DNA of 64,000 nucleotides from Spongiibacter taiwanensis (lineage in GTDB: Bacteria; Pseudomonadota; Gammaproteobacteria; Pseudomonadales; Spongiibacteraceae). Below the pieces are notes generated by a model that saw nothing but the letters and a program-made list of their open reading frames with translations, was not told the DNA's origin and made no database searches. The translations under genes were made by a program, and so were the position numbers. The stretch is taken from the NCBI RefSeq assembly GCF_023702635.1, contig NZ_CP098455.1, positions 1,922,001 to 1,986,000 of the forward strand. Reading direction: 5' to 3'. Positions within the stretch are counted from its first letter, which is position 1. Each line of letters begins with the position of its first letter. Positions 35,704-44,870 of the stretch are shown piece by piece.

Positions 35704-36459
35704 CTAGCGCATTTTGGCCAACACCCGCAGCGGCAACCATTTCATCACCCAGCCCACTGGTCGCCAAGGCCAGGCGGGCACCCAGGCCTCCCCTTTCTCT
35801 GTATCGATGGCCCTGACCATCGCTGCCACACCTTCCTCCAGACCAACTCGAAAGGGTGCCCGTCTGAGGTCTTCATTGATAGGTGTGAGGATGAACCCGG
35901 GTAAGATGCAGCTGACCCGGATATCCGTGCCGTAAACATCGGCGCGCAAGCCTTCAGACAGGGTTCGCAAGCCGGCTTTGGTCGCGGCATAAACGCTGCC
36001 CGAGCCGGGAAACCCGCGCAGCGCACTCATGGACGAGATGGTGACCAAATGCCCGCGTCCCTGCTGACGGAAAATCGCCATTGCTGCCTCGCATTGGGTT
36101 ATCGCCGCGAGAAAGTTGGTTTCCGCTGTTTTACGATTAGCCGCTTCATGCCCGATGCCCAGCGACGCGCCCTTGCCCATTCCAGCGTTCACAACCACCC
36201 GGTCGAGGCCACCGAGCTGCTCCCGGCTTCGTTCAAACACCGAGAACACCTGCTGGTGATCGCAGACATCCAAGGCATGCACCACCACCGTAATATCGGG
36301 ATGCGCCGCGCAAAGGGAGGCCTTCAAGGATTCTAGCTGCTCAATCCGGCGCGCGCACAATGCGAGATGATGACCCTTTGCGGCAAAGTGCCGGGCCATA
36401 CCCTCGCCCAAACCCGAGCTGGCTCCCGTGATTAATATATTCGGTCGCGACAAATGCAT
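35704..36459 (-). CDS. Short-chain dehydrogenase/reductase
   Basis: 251-residue classical SDR. Cofactor motif TGASSGLGEG (residues 10-19), NAG motif VVNAGMGKGA near 85, catalytic Ser in VTISSMSALRG and Tyr/Lys in YAATK near 155-160. The C-terminus is extended and basic/hydrophobic (WPWRPVGWVMKWLPLRVLAK), suggesting membrane association as in some lipid-modifying SDRs. The substrate is unknown. Divergent from the MAPEG gene, with 81 bases between starts. Start set at ATG 36459 with GAGGG upstream. Confidence 0.87.
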   Translation of the reverse strand: MHLSRPNILITGASSGLGEGMARHFAAKGHHLALCARRIEQLESLKASLCAAHPDITVVVHALDVCDHQQVFSVFERSREQLGGLDRVVVNAGMGKGASLGIGHEAANRKTAETNFLAAITQCEAAMAIFRQQGRGHLVTISSMSALRGFPGSGSVYAATKAGLRTLSEGLRADVYGTDIRVSCILPGFILTPINEDLRRAPFRVGLEEGVAAMVRAIDTEKGEAWVPAWPWRPVGWVMKWLPLRVLAKMR

Positions 36460-36540
36460 AACACCCTCGTTGTTGTTTTGAGTTGCGGGACTGCTATCTT
36501 TTACGCTGCACTCAAGCATAACAATACGATGGAGGCAAAC

Positions 36541-36966
36541 ATGAATCCCATTTCCCCCATGCTCACGCCGGTGTTTATTCTGGTGCTGTGGAGTATCGTC
36601 GTTTTGTTCTGGATGGCTTCGGCTCGGCTACCCGCCATAAAGAAAGCACGTCTCGGGCCCACGGCTGGCGAGCGCACTGCGGAACTTGCCACCCAGTTGG
36701 ACCGGCGGGTGCAGTTCAAAGCCGACAACTACAATCATTTGATGGAGCAGCCAACACTGTTCTACGCGATGGCAGTTGCCATGGCGGTCGCCGGCCTGGA
36801 TCAGGGCCTGAACCTTTACCTCGCCTGGTTCTATGTTGCCAGCCGCATTGTGCACAGCATTATTCAATGCACATCCAATGTGGTGATGGTGCGCTTCAGT
36901 GTATTTCTTGTTGGCACACTGGCGCTGCTGGTAATGGGAGTTAACGGACTACTGGCTACCCTGTAG
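36541..36966 (+). CDS. MAPEG family membrane protein
   Basis: 141-residue four-helix membrane protein of the MAPEG family (glutathione and eicosanoid-related transferases and peroxidases in eukaryotes; function in bacteria mostly untested). Segments: ILVLWSIVVLFWMASARL (about 12-30), a loop with RRVQFKADNYNHLMEQPTLF that holds the family ENxxEQ-like region, then three more helices. GGAGG lies 5 bases before ATG 36541. It is convergent with the second SDR. Confidence 0.85.
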   Translation: MNPISPMLTPVFILVLWSIVVLFWMASARLPAIKKARLGPTAGERTAELATQLDRRVQFKADNYNHLMEQPTLFYAMAVAMAVAGLDQGLNLYLAWFYVASRIVHSIIQCTSNVVMVRFSVFLVGTLALLVMGVNGLLATL

Positions 36967-36977
36967 CAGCGCGGCGT

Positions 36978-37799
36978 TTAGCCCCGGCGAGCCGCCATGC
37001 CCGCCGTTCGGCTGAGCATCAAACGCCGATACAGGCCGCCGGGAAGCCACCGTTTCAGACGGAAGATTGCCCGGGCCTCGGCCTGGGGAATAATCAGCGG
37101 GTCTCGCCGTTGGATACCCTTGTAAATAACCGCCGCCACCTCATCGGCGCTGTGCTTTGCTCGGTTCACCAATTTTTCGGTCATCAAGCGGGCGCTTTCA
37201 TCGGAGGCTCTCACCGACTCGGCCAGGTTGGTGCGGAAAAACGATGGGCAAACCACCGACACCGATACCCCTACCGGCGCCAGCTCGTAACCAAGGGACT
37301 CCGACAGAGCAACCACTGCGGCCTTGGAGGCGCAGTAAGCTGACATACTCGGCGGATGGACCAGCCCCGCCAGCGATGCAACATTGACGATGTGACCGCC
37401 CCCCTGCGTTTGTAGCAGGGGCGCAAAAACCTGACACCCCCTGACCACCCCGAGCAGATTGATATTCAGCAGCCAGTGCCAATCCTGAACGGACAGGCCC
37501 TCTATACTGCCCGCGGCAGCAACACCGGCATTGTTAACCACCACGTCCACACCGCCCCAATTCGCCAACAACCACGCTGCCGCTTCAGCAATTGAAGCGT
37601 CATCCGTCACGTCGCAATGTAGGTAATGGGGATCACAATCGGGTGTCACCAGGGTCGCCAATTCCGCCAACGACGACTGCCCACGAGCAGACTGAATATC
37701 GCCAATGCAGACACGATAGCCCCCTCGGGCAAAACAGCGCGCCAGCGCCAACCCCAGACCGGATGCACCACCGGTAACAAATACACGCTTAGTCATCAT
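36978..37799 (-). CDS. Short-chain dehydrogenase/reductase
   Basis: 273-residue classical SDR with TGGASGLGLA at the N-terminus, NNAGVAAAG near residue 90, Ser in NVASLAGLVHPPS and the Tyr/Lys pair in YCASKAA. Like its neighbour at 35704 it has a basic C-terminal tail (FRLKRWLPGGLYRRLMLSRT). The two SDRs flank the MAPEG gene. The substrate is unknown. The start is one of two adjacent ATGs at 37799/37796; no strong binding site is visible. Confidence 0.86.
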   Translation of the reverse strand: MMTKRVFVTGGASGLGLALARCFARGGYRVCIGDIQSARGQSSLAELATLVTPDCDPHYLHCDVTDDASIAEAAAWLLANWGGVDVVVNNAGVAAAGSIEGLSVQDWHWLLNINLLGVVRGCQVFAPLLQTQGGGHIVNVASLAGLVHPPSMSAYCASKAAVVALSESLGYELAPVGVSVSVVCPSFFRTNLAESVRASDESARLMTEKLVNRAKHSADEVAAVIYKGIQRRDPLIIPQAEARAIFRLKRWLPGGLYRRLMLSRTAGMAARRG

Positions 37800-37873
37800 T
37801 ATTATCCCACGCCGACATACGATCGCTGTCTGGGGATTGTGGGTCAGCCGCACCGAGCTCACAAGCCGGGCGG

Positions 37874-37912
37874 AAAAAAGAAGGGAGGCCGCTCCGCTAA
37901 ACCAGGGCGGCC
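37874..37912 (-). terminator. Rho-independent terminator of the malic enzyme gene
   Basis: On the - strand GGCCGC/GCGGCC (37912-37907 and 37892-37887), extended by flanking bases, is followed by TCCCTTCTTTTTT. It lies 8 bases after the malic enzyme stop. Confidence 0.8.
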
Positions 37913-37919
37913 GGGAGAG

Positions 37920-39167
37920 TTACTTCAGGGGGTAGTGGGCCGGGTACGGCAGCTGCGCCACACCACTATCAACCGCCGCCTGGGCAACGGCGGCCGACAC
38001 CACACCCAGCAAACGGCGATCCACCGGCTTGGGAATGATGTATTCCGGGCCAAAGCTCAAGCCCTCAACACCACAGGCATCAATCACCACCTGGGGCACG
38101 GGCTCCTTGGCCAGCTCACGAATGGCATGTACCGCAGCCACTTTCATCTCTTCATTGATTGCGGTCGAACGAACATCCAGCGCGCCACGGAAGATGAAGG
38201 GGAAGCCCAGCACATTGTTCACCTGATTGGGGTAATCAGACCGGCCCGTGGCCATAATCAGGTCATCCCGCACCGACAGTGCCAGTTCAGGCTGAATCTC
38301 GGGGTCGGGATTCGAGCAGGCAAACACGATGGGTTTGGGCGCCATTGAGCGAAGCATGTCTTCGCTGAGCAGGTTTGCGCCAGAGAGCCCCACAAACACG
38401 TCAGCATCTTTGATGGCGTCGCTCAGGGTGCGAGCGTCGGTGTCGTTCTCGAACTCTTTCTTGTACTTGTTCAATCCTTCCCGTCCGGGGTAAATCACAC
38501 CGCGACGGTCGATCATATAAATATTCTGGTACTGCGCGCCCAGCGCGACTAACAGACGCATACAGGCGATAGCCGCCGAACCGGCACCCAGGCAAACAAT
38601 CCTGGCCGAGGCAATGTCTTTACCCTGAATTTCCAGGGCATTGAGCATACCGGCCGCAGTCACGATAGCAGTGCCGTGCTGGTCATCATGAAAAACCGGG
38701 ATATTGCATTGCTCGATCAGCAGCCGCTCAATTTCGAAGCACTCGGGCGCTTTGATGTCTTCCAGATTAATACCGCCGAAGGTGCACGAAATCCGCTTAA
38801 CGGTATCGATAAACGCCTGACTGTCTTCGGCATCCACTTCGATATCAATCGAGTCTATGTCAGCAAAACGTTTGAACAGCAACGCCTTGCCTTCCATTAC
38901 CGGCTTGCTGGCCATGGGGCCAAGATCACCCAGGCCAAGAATGGCAGTGCCGTTAGAAATTACCGCAACCAGGTTGCCCTTGCTGGTGTACTTGTAAACA
39001 TTGACCGGATCACGGGCAATTTCCCGTACGGGTTCGGCAACGCCGGGGCTGTAGGCCAATGACAAATCGCGTTGGGTCTCGGCTGGTTTTGTCAGCGTGA
39101 TACCGATTTTGCCCGGTGTGGGCAGGGCGTGATAATCCAGAGCCGCTTGTTTTACATCTTTGGACAT
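37920..39167 (-). CDS. NAD(P)-dependent malic enzyme, short form
   Basis: Oxidatively decarboxylates malate to pyruvate. 415 residues, so it has only the malic N-terminal ([13 protein letters not shown]) and NAD-binding ([20 protein letters not shown]) domains and lacks the phosphotransacetylase-like C-terminal domain of E. coli MaeB. This is the usual form in pseudomonads. [11 protein letters not shown] carries catalytic residues. ATG 39167 is chosen over the longer frame. The order malic enzyme - nuclease - rpmE - priA is conserved in Pseudomonas. Confidence 0.93.
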   Translation of the reverse strand: MSKDVKQAALDYHALPTPGKIGITLTKPAETQRDLSLAYSPGVAEPVREIARDPVNVYKYTSKGNLVAVISNGTAILGLGDLGPMASKPVMEGKALLFKRFADIDSIDIEVDAEDSQAFIDTVKRISCTFGGINLEDIKAPECFEIERLLIEQCNIPVFHDDQHGTAIVTAAGMLNALEIQGKDIASARIVCLGAGSAAIACMRLLVALGAQYQNIYMIDRRGVIYPGREGLNKYKKEFENDTDARTLSDAIKDADVFVGLSGANLLSEDMLRSMAPKPIVFACSNPDPEIQPELALSVRDDLIMATGRSDYPNQVNNVLGFPFIFRGALDVRSTAINEEMKVAAVHAIRELAKEPVPQVVIDACGVEGLSFGPEYIIPKPVDRRLLGVVSAAVAQAAVDSGVAQLPYPAHYPLK

Positions 39168-39301
39168 GCTCAATTCCCAGTCAGTCGCTCCCCGGCGCAC
39201 AGCCGACGAGCCCAATTCTTACCGTTGAGGCCAACCTGCCACCCGCCAGGGCAGCGCCTCAAACACCACTTTTCTACCACTGTTTTCACATTGCCAATCT
39301 G

Positions 39302-40081
39302 TTATGGGCAATCCAAACAGTTCAGCATATCCGGATGACGCAAATCCATTTTAAAGCGCGCCATTTCCGGCCGGGGCGGTCTCCGTGACATCAGCCAGCC
39401 CCGCACTTCAAGCTGACGCCCCACCAAGGTATCGAGGTCCTGCGAGAAATGGGGCCGATCTGCGTTTGCCAACCGCAGTACCAAATCGCCCTCCATCTCC
39501 AACCACATCGCGCTGCGGCTGCGGTCAATACGCAGCAGGCGCCCGGTTACGCGCTGAAACCCCTGATCGCGCATCGTCAGCGCCGTCGATCGCAGCGCCG
39601 GCTGCGACCATACGCCGATCTTCTGCGCTGCAGCCATCGCTTCTATCCGCCGCAAACACGCCCGATAAGGTGAAACCTGCGGTGGCACGGCAATATACCA
39701 GGCCATACCAGCGGCCAACATCTCGGCCCCCAAGTGGCCGCCATCAGCGCGCTGAAATACTGATACCAGACGCCGACCGTAGCGATCCTCGCCATGGTCG
39801 TGCAAAAACACCCGCTGATTTGTGATCTTAGCTGCCAGAGTTTGCTTGGCTGTGACAGCAAAGGGGTCGTCGGAGCGCCCCTCTCGCCCCAGCTCCGGCG
39901 CATTAATCGCCAGCAATCTGAGACGTCGACCATCGCCCAACCGGAGGGTATCGCCGTCCGTGATGGACACTACCCGCGCAGGTGAAAGGGTAGTTTGGGG
40001 AGGACAATCGGCGGTGTGGCCAATGCCAACCCAGAAACAGACTAGACAAACAAAAATGCCCGGCAGAATCTGGCCGGGCAT
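39302..40081 (-). CDS. Staphylococcal-nuclease-like (thermonuclease family) exported protein
   Basis: About 259 residues. MPGQILPGIFVCLVCFWVGI is a signal peptide. The SNase domain has DGDTLRLGDGRRLRLLAINAPE with the catalytic Asp/Arg region and DRYGRRLVSVF with the second Arg, then a C-terminal OB-like part. It probably cleaves nucleic acids in the periplasm. The ATG at 40081 lies inside the rpmE terminator stem; a GTG at 40126 in the same frame is the alternative and would begin 2 bases after the rpmE stop codon. Confidence 0.82.
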   Translation of the reverse strand: MPGQILPGIFVCLVCFWVGIGHTADCPPQTTLSPARVVSITDGDTLRLGDGRRLRLLAINAPELGREGRSDDPFAVTAKQTLAAKITNQRVFLHDHGEDRYGRRLVSVFQRADGGHLGAEMLAAGMAWYIAVPPQVSPYRACLRRIEAMAAAQKIGVWSQPALRSTALTMRDQGFQRVTGRLLRIDRSRSAMWLEMEGDLVLRLANADRPHFSQDLDTLVGRQLEVRGWLMSRRPPRPEMARFKMDLRHPDMLNCLDCP

Positions 40082-40082
40082 T
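40052..40082 (-). terminator. rpmE rho-independent terminator overlapping the nuclease start
   Basis: On the - strand a perfect 10-bp stem AATGCCCGGC/GCCGGGCATT with an 8-base loop is followed by UUUUUGUUUG. The ATG of the nuclease gene is part of the left arm, so read-through and translation of the nuclease depend on the same bases. Confidence 0.88.
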
Positions 40083-40128
40083 CGGTGTATCAGAGTGACC
40101 CAATCGCGCCACTCTACAAGATACACTG

Positions 40129-40344
40129 TTAAGATTTAACGCCGCGGCTACCGAAACGCTTGCGGAAGCGATCCACGCGACCACCGGTATCCAGCATTTT
40201 CTGCTTGCCAGTGTAGAAAGGGTGGCAAGCTGAGCACACATCAACGTGCAGGTCTTCAGCCAGGGTGGAGCGAGTCTGGAAGCTGTTACCACAGCTACAG
40301 GTCACGCTGATTGCTTCATACTTCGGATGGATATCGGCTTGCAT
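40129..40344 (-). CDS. rpmE: 50S ribosomal protein L31 (zinc-binding type)
   Basis: 71-residue L31 of the large ribosomal subunit. The Cys pattern C16-x-C18...C37-x2-C40 (CSCG and [10 protein letters not shown]) is the zinc-ligand (C+) form, so this is RpmE rather than the zinc-free YkgM paralog. Followed by its terminator. Divergent from priA, with a 256-base gap. Confidence 0.97.
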   Translation of the reverse strand: MQADIHPKYEAISVTCSCGNSFQTRSTLAEDLHVDVCSACHPFYTGKQKMLDTGGRVDRFRKRFGSRGVKS

Positions 40345-40600
40345 GGGTCATTCCTCTTGGGGCGCCGCTAACCCGATCTGTATTGTCGGGCACCGCGCCG
40401 GGTAGACGTGATCAAAAATTAGGCGGCGAATATTAACAGAATGCGACCCAGAAGCAAGCGCTCAGCCGCGATATCGCCCGCCACCCCTGGGCACAGGCGA
40501 ATTGGGCCATCGAGCACCCGCCCAGCGCGCTTTTCTTTTCCCCCGGCAAGTCCTATACACTGGCACCCCGAACTGATCTTGCCCCGCTGGCGCCTAGAAA

Positions 40601-42781
40601 ATGCAAAAACTGGTCACCGTCGCCAACCCCAGTCCCCTGCGCAAGCAATTTGACTACCTCTGGCCCGAGAGCTGGCCGGCGCCCCGGCCGGGAGAGCGGG
40701 TACTGGTGCCCTTCGGAAACCGCCGGGTCGTTGGCCTGGTCACCGCGATCCGCCGCCACAGCGACGTCGATGCCAGCAAACTCAAAGCGGTGGTCCAGCG
40801 CCTCGATGATGACCAGCCTGCCATCGGCAAGGATCTACTCGACCTGGCCCAGTGGTCCGCCCGCTACTATCACCATCCGCTGGGGGAGTGCCTCCAGCAA
40901 ATGCTGCCCGTGCTGCTGCGCCGGGCCGAAACGCCCAAGGCGGCAACCCTCACCGCCTGGCAGCTCAACCCTGAAATCGCTGACTTGCCACCGCTGTCCA
41001 AACGGGCCCACCAGCAGCAAGCGCTACTCGCAGCAGTGACAGAGCACGGCCAACTAAGCAAGCGCCAAATTAAAGCCATGGGCTACACCGGCGATATTCT
41101 CAACAAGCTTATCCGGGGCAAATATTTGCAGGCCTGCACACCCATACCGCCCCCACCGCCCACCGCCGACCGCCCTTTGACCCTCAATGAGGAACAGCAC
41201 TGCGCCGTGCAGGCCGTGGTTGGCGGCCTTGGCGCCTTCAATCGATTTTTGCTGGAAGGGGTTACCGGCAGCGGCAAGACCGAGGTCTACCTGCAAGTCA
41301 TTGCCGAGTGCCTTCAGCGCGGCGACCAAGCCCTCGTTCTGATTCCCGAAATTGGCCTGACACCCCAAACGCTGGCGCGTTTTGAACGCCGCTTTCCAGG
41401 TCAGGTAAGTGCACTGCACTCCGGCCTCAGCGACAGTGAGCGGCTGAACAACTGGCAAGCGATTCGCACCGGCGAGCGTCAGATTGTGTTGGGCACCCGC
41501 TCGGCAGTGCTCAGCGACTTCGCCCGACTCGGCGTCATTATTGTGGACGAGGAGCACGACCCCTCCTATAAACAACAAGACGGCTGGCATTACTCCGCCA
41601 GGGACATTGCCGTAAAGCGCGCAGCTGACTGGCAATGCCCGGTGCTGCTAGCCAGCGCCACACCCAGCCTCGACAGCCTCTACAACACCCAGGCTGGGCG
41701 CTATCAACATTTGAAGTTGGTCAACCGCGCGGGGCAAGCTCAGGCGCCGACCTTGCGTTTGCTGGATATTCGCCAGCAAACCCTGGAACAGGGTTTGAGC
41801 CCACTGGTCATCGATCAACTCAGCGACAATCTCCGCCAGGGCAATCAAAGCCTGGTGTTTTTGAACCGCCGCGGCTTCGCCCCGCTGCTGCAGTGCCACA
41901 GTTGCGGTTGGATGGCCGACTGCGATGCCTGCGATGCTCGCATGACCGTTCACTTTCGCCGCCGGGAACTGCGCTGTCACCATTGCGATGCCCGCAAGGC
42001 ACTGCCCACCCACTGCCCCCAATGCGGCAATACATCGTTGATCTACGACGGTCCCGGCACCGAGCGACTGGAGCTGGCACTCCAACAGCACTTCCCCGAG
42101 GCACCGGTAATCCGCATCGATCGGGATACCACCTCCAATAAAGGCAGCATGACCAACCTGCTGACCGATATTCAACAGGGAGCGCCGGGAATATTGGTGG
42201 GCACCCAAATGCTGGCCAAGGGGCATCATTTTCCCGACGTCACCCTGGTTGCCGTGGTCGACATTGACGGCGGCCTGTTCAGCCCGGATTTTCGCGCCGC
42301 CGAGCGCTGCGGCCAATTACTGCTGCAGGTCGCCGGGCGCGCGGGCCGGGGCGACAAACCCGGCACCGTTTTGATTCAGACCCACTGTCCCGAACACCCG
42401 GTGCTGCTCGACCTCGTCCAGCGGGGCTATTCCGAATTCGCCCAGGCATTGCTCGGCGAGCGAAAACTCCTCAATCTGCCGCCCTGCGGCTATATGGCAG
42501 TAATGCGCTGCGATGCCCGCCAACTCGACCAGGCCATGCAGTTTCTCCAGCAGGTCAGTCACCACGCCAACGGCGCCGTCCCCGGCTGTGATGTGATCGG
42601 CCCCCTCCCCGCCGCAATGGCCCGCCGGGCAGGCCGCTATCGCGCCAGCATCATTTTTCAAAGCAGCCAACGCCAGCGACTCCACCAGGCCCTGGATTTG
42701 GCCATCGCCCAGGGAGAAAGGCAGCGCCGCAAGGCCGATCTGCGTTGGTCGGTGGATGTGGATCCCCTGGAGGTGTTCTGA
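40601..42781 (+). CDS. priA: Primosomal replication restart helicase PriA
   Basis: 726-residue 3'-5' helicase that reloads the replisome at repaired forks. The N-terminal 3'-binding domain is followed by Walker A GVTGSGKTEVY near residue 223, DEEH box VDEEHDPSYKQQDGWHYSAR near 316, the zinc-binding Cys cluster CHSCGWMADCDACD and CHHCDA...CPQCGN near 430-470, and the C-terminal helicase lobe with QVAGRAGRGDKPG. A -10-like TATACACT lies about 45 bases upstream. A perfect heptamer array begins 2 bases after the stop. Confidence 0.98.
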   Translation: MQKLVTVANPSPLRKQFDYLWPESWPAPRPGERVLVPFGNRRVVGLVTAIRRHSDVDASKLKAVVQRLDDDQPAIGKDLLDLAQWSARYYHHPLGECLQQMLPVLLRRAETPKAATLTAWQLNPEIADLPPLSKRAHQQQALLAAVTEHGQLSKRQIKAMGYTGDILNKLIRGKYLQACTPIPPPPPTADRPLTLNEEQHCAVQAVVGGLGAFNRFLLEGVTGSGKTEVYLQVIAECLQRGDQALVLIPEIGLTPQTLARFERRFPGQVSALHSGLSDSERLNNWQAIRTGERQIVLGTRSAVLSDFARLGVIIVDEEHDPSYKQQDGWHYSARDIAVKRAADWQCPVLLASATPSLDSLYNTQAGRYQHLKLVNRAGQAQAPTLRLLDIRQQTLEQGLSPLVIDQLSDNLRQGNQSLVFLNRRGFAPLLQCHSCGWMADCDACDARMTVHFRRRELRCHHCDARKALPTHCPQCGNTSLIYDGPGTERLELALQQHFPEAPVIRIDRDTTSNKGSMTNLLTDIQQGAPGILVGTQMLAKGHHFPDVTLVAVVDIDGGLFSPDFRAAERCGQLLLQVAGRAGRGDKPGTVLIQTHCPEHPVLLDLVQRGYSEFAQALLGERKLLNLPPCGYMAVMRCDARQLDQAMQFLQQVSHHANGAVPGCDVIGPLPAAMARRAGRYRASIIFQSSQRQRLHQALDLAIAQGERQRRKADLRWSVDVDPLEVF

Positions 42782-42783
42782 GC

Positions 42784-42886
42784 GCAGGACGCAGGACGCA
42801 GGACGCAGGACGCAGGACGCAGGACGCAGGACGCAGGACGCAGGACGCAGGACGCAGGACGCAGGACGCAGGACGCAGGACGCAGG
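42784..42886. repeat. Tandem heptamer array (GCAGGAC)14 plus partial unit
   Basis: Fourteen perfect contiguous copies of GCAGGAC fill 42784-42881, followed by partial GCAGG and then TAAGTATT (42887-42894). The unit differs in two positions from the GCTAGAC unit after recG. Confidence 0.97.
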
Positions 42887-43022
42887 TAAGTATTCAGGCG
42901 AGCCAAGCTTTATCAAACTTTTGCGTCCCCGGCTCGGCGGCCGGGGCGACGCGAAAGATTCGATGGGCACCCGTCAAACCTTCAGCCCGGTCCCTGGACT
43001 GCCTCTGGGTTAGACGTCAGGC
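42887..43022. repeat. Dispersed repeat copy after the priA heptamer array
   Basis: TAAGTATT is followed by a strong GC hairpin at about 42922-42953 (GCGTCCCCGGC...GCCGGGGCGACGC) and the 41-base core at 42959-42999 shared with the yaaA copy (38 of 41 bases), continuing to TTAGACGTCAGGCA versus ATAGACCTCAGGCA. It occupies the gap before the convergent EVE gene and may serve as terminator. Confidence 0.8.
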
Positions 43023-43035
43023 ATTCCGCTTATCA

Positions 43036-43488
43036 TTAAACCATCGCCAGAATCGCCTGCCAGTGGGCCTCCTCCACCGGCATAATCGACAGTCGATTGC
43101 CCTTTTTCAGCAGGGTCATGCCTTCCAGGGCCGGGTTCCGCTTTAGCTCGCCGAGGGGGATCAATCGCTTGAGCTTTTTCTCGAATTTCACGTCAACCAT
43201 ATACCAGCGGGGGTCGTCGGCGCTGGCTTTGGGGTCGTAGTACTTGGACTCTGGATTCTGGGCGGTGTGATCCGGATAGGCTTCTTTCACCACCGAGGCA
43301 ATGCCGGCAATACCTGGCTCACTGCAGGCCGAATGATAGAAAAAAATCTTATCGCCCTTGCGCATCTGGTCGCGCATGAAGTTGCGCGCCTGATAATTGC
43401 GCACGCCATCCCAATGCTCCCGCCCCCTGCTTTTTAAGTCGTCGATACCAAAGGTGTCGGGCTCGGACTTCATCAACCAGTACTGCAT
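43036..43488 (-). CDS. EVE domain protein (thymocyte nuclear protein 1-like)
   Basis: 150-residue PUA-like EVE domain, expected to bind modified bases in RNA or DNA. The N-terminus MQYWLMKSEPDTFGIDDL and GVRNYQARNFMRDQMRKGDK are nearly invariant family segments, followed by the aromatic-cage region FFYHSACSEPGIAGIASVVK. ATG 43488 fits family N-termini and has GGGGAAAAG upstream; ATG 43503/43506 are in frame. Not in an evident restriction or defence context. Confidence 0.93.
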   Translation of the reverse strand: MQYWLMKSEPDTFGIDDLKSRGREHWDGVRNYQARNFMRDQMRKGDKIFFYHSACSEPGIAGIASVVKEAYPDHTAQNPESKYYDPKASADDPRWYMVDVKFEKKLKRLIPLGELKRNPALEGMTLLKKGNRLSIMPVEEAHWQAILAMV

Positions 43489-43602
43489 CACACTTTTCCC
43501 CATCAAGGCCCGCGGTAGGCATTTCCACCTATTCTAGCCCTAAAGCCCCGCCGTTAAAGTCCGTTCGAATTTTTCAACAACCTCAACACGGATGACTCGC
43601 TG

Positions 43603-44145
43603 ATGAAAGGACACCTCCTGCCCCTGCTGTTTTGTGCCACCCTCGCCACCACCGCCCACGCCGAAAAATTGCCCTATATTTACCTGGGTGCAAACTATGC
43701 CGAAACGGAGGTCTCGGACGAGGGCCTGGATATCGACCTGCCTATGGCCTACGGTCGACTGGGATTTGTGGTGAACGAAATGTTTTCACTCGAACTGCGT
43801 TACGGCGAAGGTACTCAGGACGAGCGCGTGTTCTTCACCGTCGATGATGATCTCTACTACGCCGATTTCGAGGTGGACAAGATGGTCGGCGCCTACCTGA
43901 GAACGGGATATCAGCTGGGCGACTATTTCTATCCTTACCTGATGCTGGGCCGTACAGAAGGAACATTACGAGCTTCCGGCAACGGCTCAGCGACCGCCAA
44001 AGAAAAAGATATCTCTTACGGTGTCGGCATAGACATGAATTTACCCAGCACCCGGGTGCAGCTAAATATCGAATACATGCAGTATATCGACAAGGGGCAG
44101 ACAGAATTCTCCGGTCTTGCCATCGGTATCCTCGGCTACTTCTGA
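43603..44145 (+). CDS. Small outer membrane beta-barrel protein
   Basis: 180 residues. Signal peptide MKGHLLPLLFCATLATTAHA, then an eight-strand barrel pattern: LPYIYLGANYAETEV, GRLGFVVNEMFSLELRYGEG, AYLRTGYQLGDYFYPYLMLG, ending IGILGYF with a terminal Phe. It resembles the OmpA-like/porin-family transmembrane domain without a peptidoglycan-binding part. Ligand or role unknown. Confidence 0.78.
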   Translation: MKGHLLPLLFCATLATTAHAEKLPYIYLGANYAETEVSDEGLDIDLPMAYGRLGFVVNEMFSLELRYGEGTQDERVFFTVDDDLYYADFEVDKMVGAYLRTGYQLGDYFYPYLMLGRTEGTLRASGNGSATAKEKDISYGVGIDMNLPSTRVQLNIEYMQYIDKGQTEFSGLAIGILGYF

Positions 44146-44236
44146 ACCCACCGGGCGGGTGTGCCCCGCCCCACCCAACTTGGCGGCGCCCCGGCCGCCC
44201 GGTTACCCTGTCGGTCCACTTTGCGGTAGGACCCTC

Positions 44237-44824
44237 ATGGACAAACCTTTTTCCCAAGCCTGCGAAAACAACAAAGGGCCGATTCTGGAAAGGCTCAGCG
44301 GATGGTTCGACAGCACCCAGCACGTGCTGGAGGTGGGCAGCGGCACCGGCCAGCACGCTGTGCACTTTGCCGCGGCGATGCCGCAGCTGCAGTGGCAATG
44401 CAGCGATCAGCATTTTAATCTGCCCGGCATTAACGCCTGGCGGACTGAGGCCCGATTAAGCAATCTCCCCGCCCCCATTGCGCTGGATGTCACCCGGGAG
44501 TGGCCGGCTCAGCGTTTTGACGGCATTTACACCGCCAACACCTGCCACATCATGAGCTGGGCCATGGTCGAAGCGCTGTTTCGCGGCATCGACCAGACCC
44601 TGCAGCGGCCTGGCACCCTGGTGATCTACGGCCCCTTCAATTACGGCGGCCAGTTCACCTCGGAAAGTAATGCCCGCTTTGATGCGCATTTGCGCCAGAC
44701 GCACCCCCAGCAAGGGATTCGGGATATTGAGGCGGTGAACGATCTCGCCCAGTCGATTGGCCTGACCCTGGCCGACGATGTTGCCATGCCTGCCAATAAT
44801 CGCCTGCTGCGTTGGTGCCGCTGA
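44237..44824 (+). CDS. DUF938 SAM-dependent methyltransferase
   Basis: 195-residue class I methyltransferase. SAM-binding motif I is VLEVGSGTGQHAVHFA near residue 30, and motif IV lies around YTANTCHIMSW. The N-terminus MDKPFSQACENNKGPILERL is typical of DUF938 proteins, whose substrate is unknown. ATG 44237 has TAGGA upstream. The gene is convergent with the candidate - strand RNA. Confidence 0.9.
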   Translation: MDKPFSQACENNKGPILERLSGWFDSTQHVLEVGSGTGQHAVHFAAAMPQLQWQCSDQHFNLPGINAWRTEARLSNLPAPIALDVTREWPAQRFDGIYTANTCHIMSWAMVEALFRGIDQTLQRPGTLVIYGPFNYGGQFTSESNARFDAHLRQTHPQQGIRDIEAVNDLAQSIGLTLADDVAMPANNRLLRWCR

Positions 44825-44843
44825 CTGGGGTCAACTGACAGGC

Positions 44844-44870
44844 AAAAAAATGGGCGCCCAATGGGCGCCC
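44844..44870 (-). terminator. - strand rho-independent terminator without an upstream protein gene
   Basis: GGGCGCCC at 44863-44870 and 44852-44859 form a stem with a short loop, followed on the - strand by ATTTTTTT. On the + strand no U-tract follows. The only plausible transcript it ends is the structured RNA just upstream. Confidence 0.75.

Noticed and set aside
43036-43488. EVE protein as part of a restriction or defence island
   Set aside because: The neighbours are priA and a barrel protein; no restriction or toxin gene is nearby.
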